From Pseudomonadota bacterium (GTDB lineage Bacteria; Myxococcota; Myxococcia; Myxococcales; Myxococcaceae), in contig JAFAAN010000171.1 of assembly GCA_023426545.1 (NCBI GenBank), positions 206,846 to 270,845 on the forward strand: 64,000 bases of DNA, given 5' to 3'. Below, piece by piece: positions 7,559 to 16,803 of this stretch (positions are counted from its first letter, which is position 1; each line of letters opens with the position of its first letter). Both the position numbers and the translations under genes were made by a program. The notes below the pieces were generated by a model. It saw only the letters and a list, made by a program, of their open reading frames with translations, searched no databases and was not told the origin of the DNA.

Positions 7559-9862
7559 GTGGAGAGCGAAGTCGAACAGCAGCGGGAGCAGACCTTCTCC
7601 GAGGCCATCCTCGGCAAGGACTTCTTCCAGGCGAAATGGGCGAAGCGGTGGCTGGAGCTGTCCTTCAGCCTGCGCGTCGTGACGGCCACGGCGGGGTTCG
7701 CGGCCCTGCTCTTCCTCCCCTACCTGGGCGCGGTGGGGCTCTGGGACTGCTGGGAGACGCACTACGGCGAGGTCGCGCGGATGATGATCGTCCGCCAGGA
7801 CTACGTGTACCCCTTCTGGGAGGGCGCGTGGTTCTTCTCCAAGCCGCCGCTCACCATGTGGATGCAGGCGCTGGGCATGAACGCCGTGGGCGCGGTGAAC
7901 CCCGGCGGGGTACTCGGGCGCTACACCGAGTGGGGCATGCGGGTGCCCTTCGCGCTGCTGAGCATCGCCGCGGTGGCGCTGCTGTCGCTGGCCGTGGCCC
8001 GCGTGGTGTCCCGGCGCGCGGGGCTGGCCACCGGCTTCGTGCTGGCCACCATGCCGCTGTACTTCCTCCTCACGCGGCAGACGGTGACGGACACGCCCTT
8101 CGTCACCACCTTCATCTGCGCCATGGCGTGCGCGCTCATCGGCCAGCTGGATGAGACGACGAAGCACCGCGCCGCCTGGTGGTATGGCTTCTATTTCTTC
8201 GCGGGCCTGTCCGCGCTGGCCAAGGGCCTGCTCGGCGTGGGGCTCCCCGCCGTCATCCTGGTGCTGTACGCCGCGCTGTCCGTCATCCCCTGGGACAGCG
8301 CCAGCCTGGACGCGCACCTGAAGTGGCTCACGCAGTCCCGCTTCCGCAAGGACGTGCGCGAGGGCCGCCAGCCCATGCCCGTGTTGTGGGGGCAGATGTA
8401 CCGGATGCACCTGGGCACCGGCATTCTGGTGTTCCTCGCGGTGGCGGGCCCCTGGTACCTGACGCTGTCCCTGTTCGGCTCCGTGGACGACGAGGGCAAG
8501 CTCTTCTGGTACCGCTTCTTCGTCCACGACCACCTCAACCGCCTCACGGCGGGGGTGCACACCACCACGCCGGGCGGCACGTTCATCTACTTCATCGAGC
8601 AGGGGGGCTTCGCCATCTTCCCCTGGGTGGCGCTGCTGCCCGGGGCCTTCTCGGTGGTGGCGCGGCTGAAGCTGCGCTCGGCGAAGGCGGCGGACCACCT
8701 GGCCATCATCGCGGTGCTGTGGGTGGCCTTCTCCTTCTGGCTGCTGTCCTCCAGCGCCACCAAGTTCCACCACTACGTCTTCCCGGTGCTGCCGGGCCTG
8801 GCCGTCCTCCTGGCGCTGTTCATCGACCGGCTGTGGGACGAGGGCATCTCCGCGCACGCGGTGAGCCTCATCTTCGGGCTCATGCTCTTCGTCCTGGTGG
8901 GGAAGAACATCGCGGAGAACCCGAAGATCTACACCGACCTCTTCGTCTACAACTACGACCGGCCCTACCCGCAGGACCTGGTGACGAAGCCCATCGCCTT
9001 CTTCTCCTCGCGTCCGCTGTGGACGGGAGACCTGGTGACGTTGGTGCTGCTGGCCATTGGCGTCTACCTCTCGTTCGACGCCTTCTCCGCGAAGGGACGG
9101 GCGCGGACGACGCCGAGCGCGCGCGCCGTGGCGCTGCTGCTGCTGCTGGGGGGCGTGGCCACCCTGGGCGCGGTGAGCGCCCAGGCGCAGGTGTCCGCCA
9201 AGGCGCTGGCGGGCGTGGCGGTGGTCATCGTCGCGGGCTACCTGGGCTGGGAGTCCATGCGGTCGAGCGGCGAGGGCCGCGCGTCGCTCCAGACGTTCGC
9301 CGGCGTGCTGGCGGTGGTGGGCGTGGCGCTCGCGGTGCGCGGCTTCCGTCAGCCGGCGGTGGAGGACTCGCTGCTCAAGGCGCTGTCGGAGCCCGTCAGC
9401 ATCAAGAAGTCGCTGGGCTTCACCTTCGCGGTGGCGGGCGGCATGGCGGTGGTCGCGGCGCTGATGCGGGCGCGGGCGATGCTCTTCGGCACCTTCTGGG
9501 TGCTCGCCGCGGGGATGGCGCTCTGGTTCAACTGGAGCCACTGGGTGGACCTGTCCCACCACTGGACGCAGCGCGACCTCTTCTGGCGGTACTACGCGCA
9601 GCGCCAGGAGGGCGAGCCCATCATCGCGTACATGATGAACTGGCGCGGCGAGACGCTCTACTCGCAGAACATGGTGGAGCAGTACCGCGCGTCGGACGCG
9701 AACGCGCGCATGCGTGCCGCGGCCCAGCGCCCGGGCCGGGAGTGGGCCCTGGTGGAGCACAACCGGCTCAACCTGCTGCGCACCGCGGTGGGCGCGGACA
9801 AGGTCGTCACGCCGGTGGATCGGGACATCAACAACAAGTTCGTCCTGGTGACCATCGATTGA
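7559..9862 (+). CDS. Polytopic glycosyltransferase of the GT39/ArnT-like family
   Basis: This is a 767-residue membrane protein with about twelve or more hydrophobic helices. The first periplasmic loop has the acidic signature expected of the ArnT/PMT superfamily (WDCWETHYGEVAR, Asp63 and Glu71). These enzymes move a sugar from a polyprenyl-phosphate donor onto lipid A or protein on the outer face of the inner membrane. The acceptor and sugar are not evident here. I chose the GTG at 7559 because AAGGAG lies nine bases upstream. Longer in-frame starts add a basic tail with no membrane character. Its stop overlaps the TTG start of the ABC transporter ATPase, so the three genes to 11580 form one operon. 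Confidence 0.85.
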   Translation: MESEVEQQREQTFSEAILGKDFFQAKWAKRWLELSFSLRVVTATAGFAALLFLPYLGAVGLWDCWETHYGEVARMMIVRQDYVYPFWEGAWFFSKPPLTMWMQALGMNAVGAVNPGGVLGRYTEWGMRVPFALLSIAAVALLSLAVARVVSRRAGLATGFVLATMPLYFLLTRQTVTDTPFVTTFICAMACALIGQLDETTKHRAAWWYGFYFFAGLSALAKGLLGVGLPAVILVLYAALSVIPWDSASLDAHLKWLTQSRFRKDVREGRQPMPVLWGQMYRMHLGTGILVFLAVAGPWYLTLSLFGSVDDEGKLFWYRFFVHDHLNRLTAGVHTTTPGGTFIYFIEQGGFAIFPWVALLPGAFSVVARLKLRSAKAADHLAIIAVLWVAFSFWLLSSSATKFHHYVFPVLPGLAVLLALFIDRLWDEGISAHAVSLIFGLMLFVLVGKNIAENPKIYTDLFVYNYDRPYPQDLVTKPIAFFSSRPLWTGDLVTLVLLAIGVYLSFDAFSAKGRARTTPSARAVALLLLLGGVATLGAVSAQAQVSAKALAGVAVVIVAGYLGWESMRSSGEGRASLQTFAGVLAVVGVALAVRGFRQPAVEDSLLKALSEPVSIKKSLGFTFAVAGGMAVVAALMRARAMLFGTFWVLAAGMALWFNWSHWVDLSHHWTQRDLFWRYYAQRQEGEPIIAYMMNWRGETLYSQNMVEQYRASDANARMRAAAQRPGREWALVEHNRLNLLRTAVGADKVVTPVDRDINNKFVLVTID

Positions 9863-10776
9863 GCGGCATCCACGTCCAGGGACTGGGCAAGCGCTTCGGC
9901 GACCGCGTGGCCGTGGAGGCGCTGTCCTTCCACGTGCGGCCCGGTGAGGTCTTCGGGCTGCTGGGGCCCAACGGCGCGGGGAAGACGACCACGGTCCGCA
10001 TGCTCACCGGGCTGCTGCGCCCCAGCGAGGGCGAGGCCACCGTCTGGGGGCATCGGGTGGACCGCGACGGCGAGCCGCTGCGCAAGGTGGTGGGGCTGCT
10101 CACGGAGCAGCCCGGCCTCTATGACAGGCTCACCGCTCGGGAGAACCTGCGCTTCTTCATGAAGCTGCACGAGCTGGACGAGTCCCGCGCCTGGCCCCGC
10201 GCCCTCCACTACCTGGAGCGCTTCGGGCTGGGCGGGCGCGAGCTGGAGCCGGTGGGCGGCTTCTCCAAGGGCATGCGGCAGAAGCTGGCCATCGTGCGGA
10301 CGCTGGTCCACGACCCGAAGGTCATCTTCCTGGACGAGCCCACCAGCGGCCTGGACCCGGAGTCCGCGCGCACGGTGCGCGACGCCGTGGCGGAGCTGGC
10401 GTTGGAGGGGCGCACCATCGTCCTGTGCTCACACAACCTGGCGGAGGTGGAGCGCCTGTGCGAGCGCGTGGCCGTGGTGAAGCGCCGCCTGCTGGCCATG
10501 GGGCCGGTGCGCGAGCTGCGCCACGCGGGGCAGGCGCTGGAGGTGCGCGTGGACGGCGAGGCGGAGCGCTTCCTCGGCGCGCTGATGCGGCTGCCCTTCG
10601 AGCCCAATGTCCTGGCCGAGGGGCCGCGGCTGCGCGTCATGCTGGGGGACGAGGCGCATGCCCCCGACGTCGTGGCGTGCCTGGTGGGCGCGGGCGCGCG
10701 GGTCCACAGCGCGGTGCCCACGCAGCGGCCCCTGGAAGAGGTCTACCTGGAGCTGCTGAGCGAGGGGAGGGGATAG
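9859..10776 (+). CDS. ABC transporter ATP-binding protein
   Basis: This is a 305-residue nucleotide-binding subunit. It has Walker A (GPNGAGKTT, residues 36-44), a signature-like FSKGMRQKL near 134, Walker B (VIFLDEP, about 154-160) and the switch histidine in CSHN. The C-terminal 80 residues form the accessory domain typical of the CcmA/NatA-type exporters. The TTG start overlaps the TGA of the glycosyltransferase gene, and no in-frame ATG lies near the domain start. It should energise the permease encoded immediately downstream. The substrate is unknown. The link to a lipid-carrier glycosyltransferase suggests envelope lipid or glycan export, which is inference. Confidence 0.92.
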   Translation: MSGIHVQGLGKRFGDRVAVEALSFHVRPGEVFGLLGPNGAGKTTTVRMLTGLLRPSEGEATVWGHRVDRDGEPLRKVVGLLTEQPGLYDRLTARENLRFFMKLHELDESRAWPRALHYLERFGLGGRELEPVGGFSKGMRQKLAIVRTLVHDPKVIFLDEPTSGLDPESARTVRDAVAELALEGRTIVLCSHNLAEVERLCERVAVVKRRLLAMGPVRELRHAGQALEVRVDGEAERFLGALMRLPFEPNVLAEGPRLRVMLGDEAHAPDVVACLVGAGARVHSAVPTQRPLEEVYLELLSEGRG

Positions 10777-10779
10777 CCC

Positions 10780-11580
10780 ATGTCATTCCGCCCGAAGCGT
10801 GCCCTGGCGGTGTTCTGGAAGGACTTCCTGGACCTGCGGAAGAACGTGGGTCTGCTGGTGTCCATGTCGGTGCTGCCGGCCGTCATGGTGCTGGTGCCCG
10901 TTGGCGTGGTGTGGACGTACGTTCGCACGCCCAACCACGCGGACCTGCGCAGCGTGGCGCTCTTCTACGACCCGACGCTGCCGCTGGGGGCCAGCGCCGC
11001 GCGCTTCCTCATCGATAAGACGCTCACCGACTGGTTCGGCATGTTCCTGGTGATGCCGGTGTTCGTGCCCATCCTCATCGCGTCCCAGAGCGTGGCGGGG
11101 GAGAAGGAGCGGCGCACGCTGGAGCCGCTGCTGTCCTCGCCGGTGACGGCGGCGGAGCTGGTGACGGGCAAGAGCCTGGCGGCGCTGGTGCCCTCCGTGG
11201 CCATCACCTGGACGGCCTTCGCCCTGTTCTGCGTGGGCGTGGACATCGTCGCGTGGCCGCTGGTGCAGATGCCGCTGATGCCCAACGCGCTGTGGACCTT
11301 CGGAGTATTTGTCATCGCGCCGCTGTTCGCCTTCTTCGGCAATGGGGTGGCGGTGCTCATCTCCGCGCGGGTGAGCGAGGCGCGCATGGCCCAGCAGCTC
11401 TCCGCGCTGGTGGTGCTGCCGCTGGTGGGCATGGTGGGGGGCCAGATTGCGGGCGTGCTCAAGGCGGGGCTCGGGTACTACGTGCTCCAGGGGGCGGTGG
11501 TGCTGGTGCTGGACGCCTTCCTGCTGTGGGCCAGCATCCGACTGCTGGACCGCGAGCGCCTGGTGAGCCGCTGGGGCTGA
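10780..11580 (+). CDS. ABC transporter permease (ABC-2 type)
   Basis: This 266-residue inner-membrane protein has about six hydrophobic helices. The N-terminal cytoplasmic segment (FWKDFLDLRKN) and the loop GEKERRTLEPLLSSPV are characteristic of ABC-2/NatB-like permeases. It begins three bases after the ATPase stop with a purine-rich GAGGGGAGGGG ribosome site, so the pair forms one exporter. The ATPase subunit would dimerise with two copies of this permease. The gene is the last of the three-gene operon. The substrate cannot be inferred from its sequence. Confidence 0.9.
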   Translation: MSFRPKRALAVFWKDFLDLRKNVGLLVSMSVLPAVMVLVPVGVVWTYVRTPNHADLRSVALFYDPTLPLGASAARFLIDKTLTDWFGMFLVMPVFVPILIASQSVAGEKERRTLEPLLSSPVTAAELVTGKSLAALVPSVAITWTAFALFCVGVDIVAWPLVQMPLMPNALWTFGVFVIAPLFAFFGNGVAVLISARVSEARMAQQLSALVVLPLVGMVGGQIAGVLKAGLGYYVLQGAVVLVLDAFLLWASIRLLDRERLVSRWG

Positions 11581-11643
11581 GCGCCCGGCCGTCGGCTCGG
11601 GGGGCATGCGGCCTGCCGGGCGGCTAGGATTTCGCCAGTGAAA

Positions 11644-11660
11644 CTGGCATGTTGGAAGCA
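11644..11660 (+). promoter_or_regulatory. Candidate sigma-54 promoter upstream of the SPFH gene
   Basis: The element reads CTGGCATGTTGGAAGCA. GG of the -24 box and GC of the -12 box are ten bases apart, the spacing required by RpoN. The -24 box matches well, and the -12 box (AAGCA instead of TTGCA) matches less well. The predicted transcript start is about 100 bases before the SPFH start codon. A short inverted repeat, GCCAGT-GAA-ACTGGC at 11634-11648, overlaps the -24 box and could be an operator or a chance hairpin. Confidence 0.35.
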
Positions 11661-11775
11661 GGTGGCGGTACGTGAGCGCGCGCGCTTTCGTCCCGGGTGC
11701 CATGCTCTTAAAAGGGGTGGCGTGGTGGTGCGGGTTGACCGGCTGCCAACGCGGCCACGGAGGCGCTGACTGGCA

Positions 11776-12816
11776 ATGGGAATCTTCGACAGCATCAAGG
11801 GTGAGGCGAAGCGCAACTTCATCGCCCGAGCGGACACGGCGAAGGGCGACATCATCTACAAGTATCCGGAGAACAACATCCGGATGCTGACCCAGCTCAC
11901 CGTCGATGCGGACGAGGTCGCGCTCTTCGCCAAGGACGGCAAGGTGGAGGGCAAGCTCGGGCCCGGCCGTCACTCGTTGGACACGAACAACATCCCGTTC
12001 CTGTCCCGGCTCATCGAGGGCTTCACGGGCGGCAATCTCTTCATCTCCGAGGTCTTCTTCGTCTCCACCCGCGAGGTGGCCGGCGTGAAGTTCGGCGGCC
12101 CCATCGGTGACGTGAGGGACCCGGAGACGGGCCTGGGCATCGGCACCATGGTGTACGGCGACTTCTCCATCCGCGTGACGGACCCGGAGCGCCTCGTGGT
12201 GGGCCTGGTGGGCATGGGCCGCACCGGCAACGACGAGCTGCTCGGCTGGTTCAAGAACCAGGTCCTCAAGGTGACGCGCGACCGCATCGCGGAGCTGCTT
12301 GTCAAGAAGCGCTGGCCGCTGCTCGACGTCACGAGTGGTGCGTACACGGAGGAAATCGAGACCGAGGTCATCGCCGGCCTCAAGCCCCACGTGGATGGCT
12401 ATGGCCTCACCGTGGTGCGGATGGGCAACTTCCACGTCTCCATCAAGGAGGAGGACGAGGCGACCCTGAAGAAGCTGGGCAAGGACGTGGCCTACTCGCG
12501 TCTGGCTGGCGGCTTCCAACAGTATGCCCAGGGGCAGGCGATGCTCGGCGCGGCCGAGGGTATGGCCAAGGGCGGTGGGGGTGACGGCGGCGCTGGCAAC
12601 GCGCTGGGGGGCATGGGCATGGGCATGGGCTTCGGGATGGCCCAGCAGTTCATGAACTCGCAGCAGCGGGCCCCGGAGCCCGCACCCGCGGCGCCTCCGG
12701 CGGACACGCGCAGCCCCGCGCAGCGGCTGAAGGAACTCAAGGAGCTGAAGGACGCCGGCGTGCTGTCCGACGATGAGTACAACGCCAAGCGCGCGGAGCT
12801 GATGAAGCTTCTGTAG
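11776..12816 (+). CDS. SPFH domain protein with C-terminal SHOCT motif
   Basis: This is a 346-residue protein of the YdjL/virion-core-like SPFH group. The N-terminal MGIFDSIKGEAKRNFI and a band-7-type domain fill about residues 20-230. A Gly/Met-rich linker (about 258-290) follows, then a 30-residue SHOCT helix pair (QRLKELKELKDAGVLSDDEYNAKR) at the end. Such proteins assemble as membrane-associated oligomeric scaffolds and often belong to envelope-stress regulons. There is no transmembrane helix or signal peptide. It stands alone with about 195 bases upstream, where a sigma-54-like element is seen. A GGAGG lies 13 bases before the ATG, which is rather far. Confidence 0.88.
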   Translation: MGIFDSIKGEAKRNFIARADTAKGDIIYKYPENNIRMLTQLTVDADEVALFAKDGKVEGKLGPGRHSLDTNNIPFLSRLIEGFTGGNLFISEVFFVSTREVAGVKFGGPIGDVRDPETGLGIGTMVYGDFSIRVTDPERLVVGLVGMGRTGNDELLGWFKNQVLKVTRDRIAELLVKKRWPLLDVTSGAYTEEIETEVIAGLKPHVDGYGLTVVRMGNFHVSIKEEDEATLKKLGKDVAYSRLAGGFQQYAQGQAMLGAAEGMAKGGGGDGGAGNALGGMGMGMGFGMAQQFMNSQQRAPEPAPAAPPADTRSPAQRLKELKELKDAGVLSDDEYNAKRAELMKLL

Positions 12817-13111
12817 CACTTCCGTCACGGCGACGTGGTACGTCAGGGCCTCTGTCCGACACCGGGCGGGGGCCCTTCGTGTGTCCGGGGGCTGCCCTCC
12901 GGGTCAATGGACCACAAAGAATGACTTGGATACAGTGTGCGGGCTCGTCCGCCACGCGGCGTGCGGACCGGGGCCTCCCTCTGGGAGAACGGTGACGCGC
13001 ACCGCCGCCCAAGGACGGGGGGGACGTAACTGCGGGAAGCAGCACGCTCCAGCGGGCCGGACGTCCCCGCGCCAGCCTTGGCTGGCCAATGGCACTCAGG
13101 GAGATACGGCG

Positions 13112-15034
13112 TTGAAGCCTTTTCGTTGCAGGTCCCGCTCGTTGTGGTTGTTGCTCGCCCTCTCGCTGACCGCTTGCCGGGAGGATGGTCCTCTCACGCC
13201 TCCTCCTTCGGTGGAAGAGCCGCGAGAGGAGCAAACGGTTCCCCACGTCACCATCGACGGGATGGACAACGAGTCCGGAGTCCTGCGTGGCACCATCCAG
13301 GGTCAGGGCGAAATCCGTGCCGTGGGCATTCGCGTGGATGGCGTGCTCATCGGCTGGGCCGAGGTGCGTGGAGACCAGTGGAGCTTCCGGTGGCAGCCCG
13401 AGCACGGGGCCCGCTCCGTGGAGGTGGTGGCGCATGACGGCTCGAGCGAGCCGGGGCGCGCCACGCTCGTGCTCCAGCAGCTGGACTTCAGCGCGCCTCA
13501 CTCGCTCTACCAGTCCACGTCGCTGCTGGCGCTCCCCGTCGCCGAGGGGCTGGTGACGCGTTACACGCTGGATGGCACCACGCCGACGGCCACCTCTCCA
13601 GCCTATGCCGCGCCGCTCGTCCTGATGCGCAACGAGGGCGCACCCGCGCCGCTCTCCCTCATCCCGACGAACCCCCCCGAGTCACCGGTGGAGTGGCTGT
13701 GGTTGCCGCCCGCGGGCCCGGTGGGCCGCGCCGCCGTGGTGCGCTTCCAGCAGTTCCGGGGCGCCTCGCCCGAGGGGGCGTCCGGCACCCGGACCTACCT
13801 CATCGACGCGTCGCATGGCTCGCTGCCAGTCATGTCGCTGACGGTGGACCCCGAGCACTTCTTCGGCTTCGAGCACGGCATCTACGTCCCGGGCCGGACG
13901 CACGCGGAGGACCCACAGCCGGATTGGCTCTGGGGTAACGGCAACTATCACCAGGGCGGAAAGGACTGGGAGCGGCCGCTCCACGTGGAGTGGTTCCTCC
14001 CGGAGGGGCAGCCGGTGATTTCGCAGAACGCCGGCGTGCGCATCCACGGCTCCGGCAGCGCCGCGCTGCCGCACAAGAGCTTGCGCCTGTACGCGAAGGA
14101 CGACTACGGCCCCAAGACGTTCAGCGCGGCCGTCTTCCCCGACCTTTCCATTGAGGAGTTCACGCGGCTCATCGTCCGCACGTCGGGGCAGGACCTGCTC
14201 TTCACCAAGGTCCGCGACTGTGTGCTCCAGGGGCTCCTGCGCGAGACGTCGCTCAACCTGCAGGCGTGCCGCCCCACGGTGCTGTACCTCAACGGCGAGT
14301 ACTGGGGGCTGCACGAGCTGCGCGAGCGGTATGACGAGTACTACCTGGCGTCGCACCACGGCGTCGACCGCAAGCGGGTGGCCATCCTCGAGTTGAACGG
14401 TCTGCTCGACACCGGCGAGGACGGGGACGAGGAGCCCTACCTGGAGCTGCTGGAGTACATCCGGGAGAACGATGTCTCCCAGCCGGAGCACTTCGCCCAC
14501 GTGGAGTCGCAGATGGATGTCGACGACTTCATCGACTACCACATCGCCGAAATCTACTTCGCCAACGCCGACTGGCCCCACAACAACGTGAAGTTCTGGC
14601 GCTACACCCGGCCGGAGGCCAATGGTCCCGCTGCGAAGGACGGGCGCTGGCGCTGGCTGGTCTATGACCTGGATGGCGCGTTCCTGGGAGACCCGGCCTT
14701 CGACTCGCTGGAGCGCGTGCTGACGGATGACACGCTGCCGGAGTGGTCCGTCGTCATGATTCGCAAGCTGATGACGAACCCCGACTTCAAGAGCCGCTTC
14801 GTGTCGCGGTTCCTGTGGCACCTGGACCACACGTTCACCCCGGAGCGCGTGACGGCGCACCTGGACGCGGTGGTGGGCCAGGTGGAGGCGGAGATGCCCG
14901 CGCACATCGAGCGTTGGCGCTACCCGGCCTCGGTGGAGGTCTGGCGCTACAACGTGGACGCGATGCGCGCGTTCGGCCAGGTGCGGTCGGCGCACGTGCG
15001 CCAGCACCTGGAAGCGGCGTTCGGCCCCTTCTAG
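13112..15034 (+). CDS. CotH kinase family lipoprotein
   Basis: This is a 640-residue lipoprotein. A signal peptide ends in the lipobox LTAC, followed by an immunoglobulin-like segment (about 40-120), a chitobiase-like C-terminal beta domain (YTLDGTTPTA) and a CotH domain (about 220-630). CotH proteins have an atypical protein-kinase fold. The segment SLRLYAKDDYG, the NGEYWGLHELRE motif and the metal-binding DLD in VYDLDGAF (Asp519, Asp521) are present. Family members phosphorylate secreted or surface proteins. I chose the TTG at 13112 because GGGAG lies upstream and the signal peptide begins there. Its stop shares the four bases CTAG with the stop of the convergent peptidase gene. Confidence 0.85.
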   Translation: MKPFRCRSRSLWLLLALSLTACREDGPLTPPPSVEEPREEQTVPHVTIDGMDNESGVLRGTIQGQGEIRAVGIRVDGVLIGWAEVRGDQWSFRWQPEHGARSVEVVAHDGSSEPGRATLVLQQLDFSAPHSLYQSTSLLALPVAEGLVTRYTLDGTTPTATSPAYAAPLVLMRNEGAPAPLSLIPTNPPESPVEWLWLPPAGPVGRAAVVRFQQFRGASPEGASGTRTYLIDASHGSLPVMSLTVDPEHFFGFEHGIYVPGRTHAEDPQPDWLWGNGNYHQGGKDWERPLHVEWFLPEGQPVISQNAGVRIHGSGSAALPHKSLRLYAKDDYGPKTFSAAVFPDLSIEEFTRLIVRTSGQDLLFTKVRDCVLQGLLRETSLNLQACRPTVLYLNGEYWGLHELRERYDEYYLASHHGVDRKRVAILELNGLLDTGEDGDEEPYLELLEYIRENDVSQPEHFAHVESQMDVDDFIDYHIAEIYFANADWPHNNVKFWRYTRPEANGPAAKDGRWRWLVYDLDGAFLGDPAFDSLERVLTDDTLPEWSVVMIRKLMTNPDFKSRFVSRFLWHLDHTFTPERVTAHLDAVVGQVEAEMPAHIERWRYPASVEVWRYNVDAMRAFGQVRSAHVRQHLEAAFGPF

Positions 15035-16773
15035 GGAGCCGGTGCCGGCGGGGCGGGAGGGGCGGTGAACTCCTCCAGCCCCGGCGCGGGCGGGGGCTGG
15101 GTGAAGCCCTCCAGCCCCGGCGCGGCGGGGAGGATGGCGTCCTCCACGCCCTCCAGGTTGAGCTTCATGGGCACCTGGAGCGTGGTGCCCAGCCGCAGCA
15201 GCAGCACGTCGGGCTCGATGCCCTTCTCGCCAATCGCCTCGGCCACCTCGCGCGCCGACAGCGCGTTGCCCCTGGCCCAGAGGTCCCTGAGGAACTGGCC
15301 CGCCTGGGGCGTGCGCCACCACGCGGGGCCGAAGCGCGCCTTGAGCTGCGCCTGGAGCTGGCCCGCCAGGAACCAGGCGCGGAAGCTGTCCGCGGACTGG
15401 AAGAAGTCCTCCTGGTCCACGAGGTAGCGCTCGGCGTCCGCGTCCGTCATCGGGATGCCGTCGGTGCGCGTCATGACCTCGCGGTAGAGCGCCTTCGGGT
15501 CTGCCTCCACGCGGCGGTGCAGCTCCAGCTGGTACAGCAGGCGGCCCGCGGCGTGGCGGATGAGGTACAGCTTGTGCGCGCTGGACGCGGCCAGGTACTG
15601 CGCGCGCTGCTCGCCGCTGACGCCCGCGTGCTCCTCCAGCCAGACGGGGTCCTCCACCAGGTCCTCGAAGAGGGCGGAGTAGGCCTCTCCCACGGTGGGG
15701 TTGCCCAGCCGCGCCAGCTCGAAGCGCGTCTCCCGCGTGAAGGCCGCGTGCAGCGCATGGCCGAACTCGTGCAGCACGCGCGCCTGGTGCAGCACGCCGG
15801 TGCCCGGTTTGAAGGAGATGCGCACGTCGGAGGGCACCTTCACCGCCAGCGCCAGCGGGCGCGAGCTCTTGGCCTTCACCTCGCGGGCGTCAATGGTGAC
15901 GTTGGGCAGCCCGCCCAGGTCCAGGCTCATGCCGGCCAGCGTCCCGTGGGCCTTGAGCAGCGACTCGCCCTTGGGGAAGGCGTCCTCGACCTCGCGTGAG
16001 CGGAACAGGCGGGGGATGTCCGCGCGGGTGACGTCCTTGAAGGGCATGCCCAGCTCGCGCTGGCTCAGCCGCTCCATCACCACCCGGTAGGGGGCCTGGG
16101 TGGCCTGGAGGATTTCCTCCGCCAGCACGCTCAGGCGTCCGAGGTCCGCCTGCCGCAGCTCGCTGCCGAAGGCCTCGTAGGAGGCGAAGCCCAGCTCGCG
16201 CACCAGCTCGTCGGCGCGCTCCTCGCGCCGGCGCAGCGTCTGGTTGAGCCGCTCGATGGCGGGCGTGGCCGCGGCGTACATCGCGCGCCGGCGCGCGGCC
16301 GTGCGCTCATTGGCGAGCAGCCGCTCCAGGTCGCGGTAGCGCAGCTCCTTGCCGTCCACGGTGAAGGTGAGCGACGCCTCCAGGTTGGCGGCCGCGTCGT
16401 TGAGCTCCGCCAGCGCGTGGGAGAGATACTCCCCGGCGAAATGCGAGTGCAGCGCGGTGAGGGCGCGCACCTCGCGGGCATCGTTGGTGAGCTGGCGCAG
16501 CCGGTCGATGCGGCGGATGTTCTCGACGCTGAAGAGCGCCTCGTGGCCCGCATACGTCGCGGCGACGTCCACATGGCGCCCTTCCGTCCAGAAGCTCCAC
16601 ACCAGCCCGCTCTGGGCTTCGAGGAGGGCCTCGGCCTGGCTGGACATGGCGCGCACGTCCGCTTCGAGTTGCTGCTTTTCGGAGAGGGCCCGCCGGGCGT
16701 CGGCGGGGGGGCCCTTGGGACAGGCGCTGAGGCAGCAGGCGAGGGCCAGCAGCAGGGGAATCCTTGGGTGCAT
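15031..16773 (-). CDS. M3-family-like zinc metallopeptidase lipoprotein
   Basis: This is a 580-residue lipoprotein. The signal peptide ends in LSAC (lipobox) and is followed by a long helical region and the zinc site H335EFGH339. A downstream glutamate segment (NPTVGEAYSALFEDL) supplies the third ligand, as in thimet-type oligopeptidases. The family cleaves short peptides, and here the lipid anchor puts the enzyme at the envelope. The C-terminus ends in a Pro/Ala-rich tail with two near-repeats of APGLEEFT. I chose the ATG at 16773 because GAGGAG is five bases upstream. Another ATG at 16785 is in frame. It is divergent from epmA with only 30 bases between the start codons. Confidence 0.85.
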   Translation of the reverse strand: MHPRIPLLLALACCLSACPKGPPADARRALSEKQQLEADVRAMSSQAEALLEAQSGLVWSFWTEGRHVDVAATYAGHEALFSVENIRRIDRLRQLTNDAREVRALTALHSHFAGEYLSHALAELNDAAANLEASLTFTVDGKELRYRDLERLLANERTAARRRAMYAAATPAIERLNQTLRRREERADELVRELGFASYEAFGSELRQADLGRLSVLAEEILQATQAPYRVVMERLSQRELGMPFKDVTRADIPRLFRSREVEDAFPKGESLLKAHGTLAGMSLDLGGLPNVTIDAREVKAKSSRPLALAVKVPSDVRISFKPGTGVLHQARVLHEFGHALHAAFTRETRFELARLGNPTVGEAYSALFEDLVEDPVWLEEHAGVSGEQRAQYLAASSAHKLYLIRHAAGRLLYQLELHRRVEADPKALYREVMTRTDGIPMTDADAERYLVDQEDFFQSADSFRAWFLAGQLQAQLKARFGPAWWRTPQAGQFLRDLWARGNALSAREVAEAIGEKGIEPDVLLLRLGTTLQVPMKLNLEGVEDAILPAAPGLEGFTQPPPAPGLEEFTAPPAPPAPAP

Positions 16774-16803
16774 GTGACTCCTCATGTTACTTGCGCCCTG
16801 CCC

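Noticed and set aside
12817..13111. Terminator or small gene between the SPFH and CotH genes
   Set aside because: GGGCC-type arms could pair, but no T-run follows, and short frames lack ribosome sites.
13693..13938. Alternative forward frames inside the CotH gene
   Set aside because: The codon pattern and the CotH motifs support one frame only.
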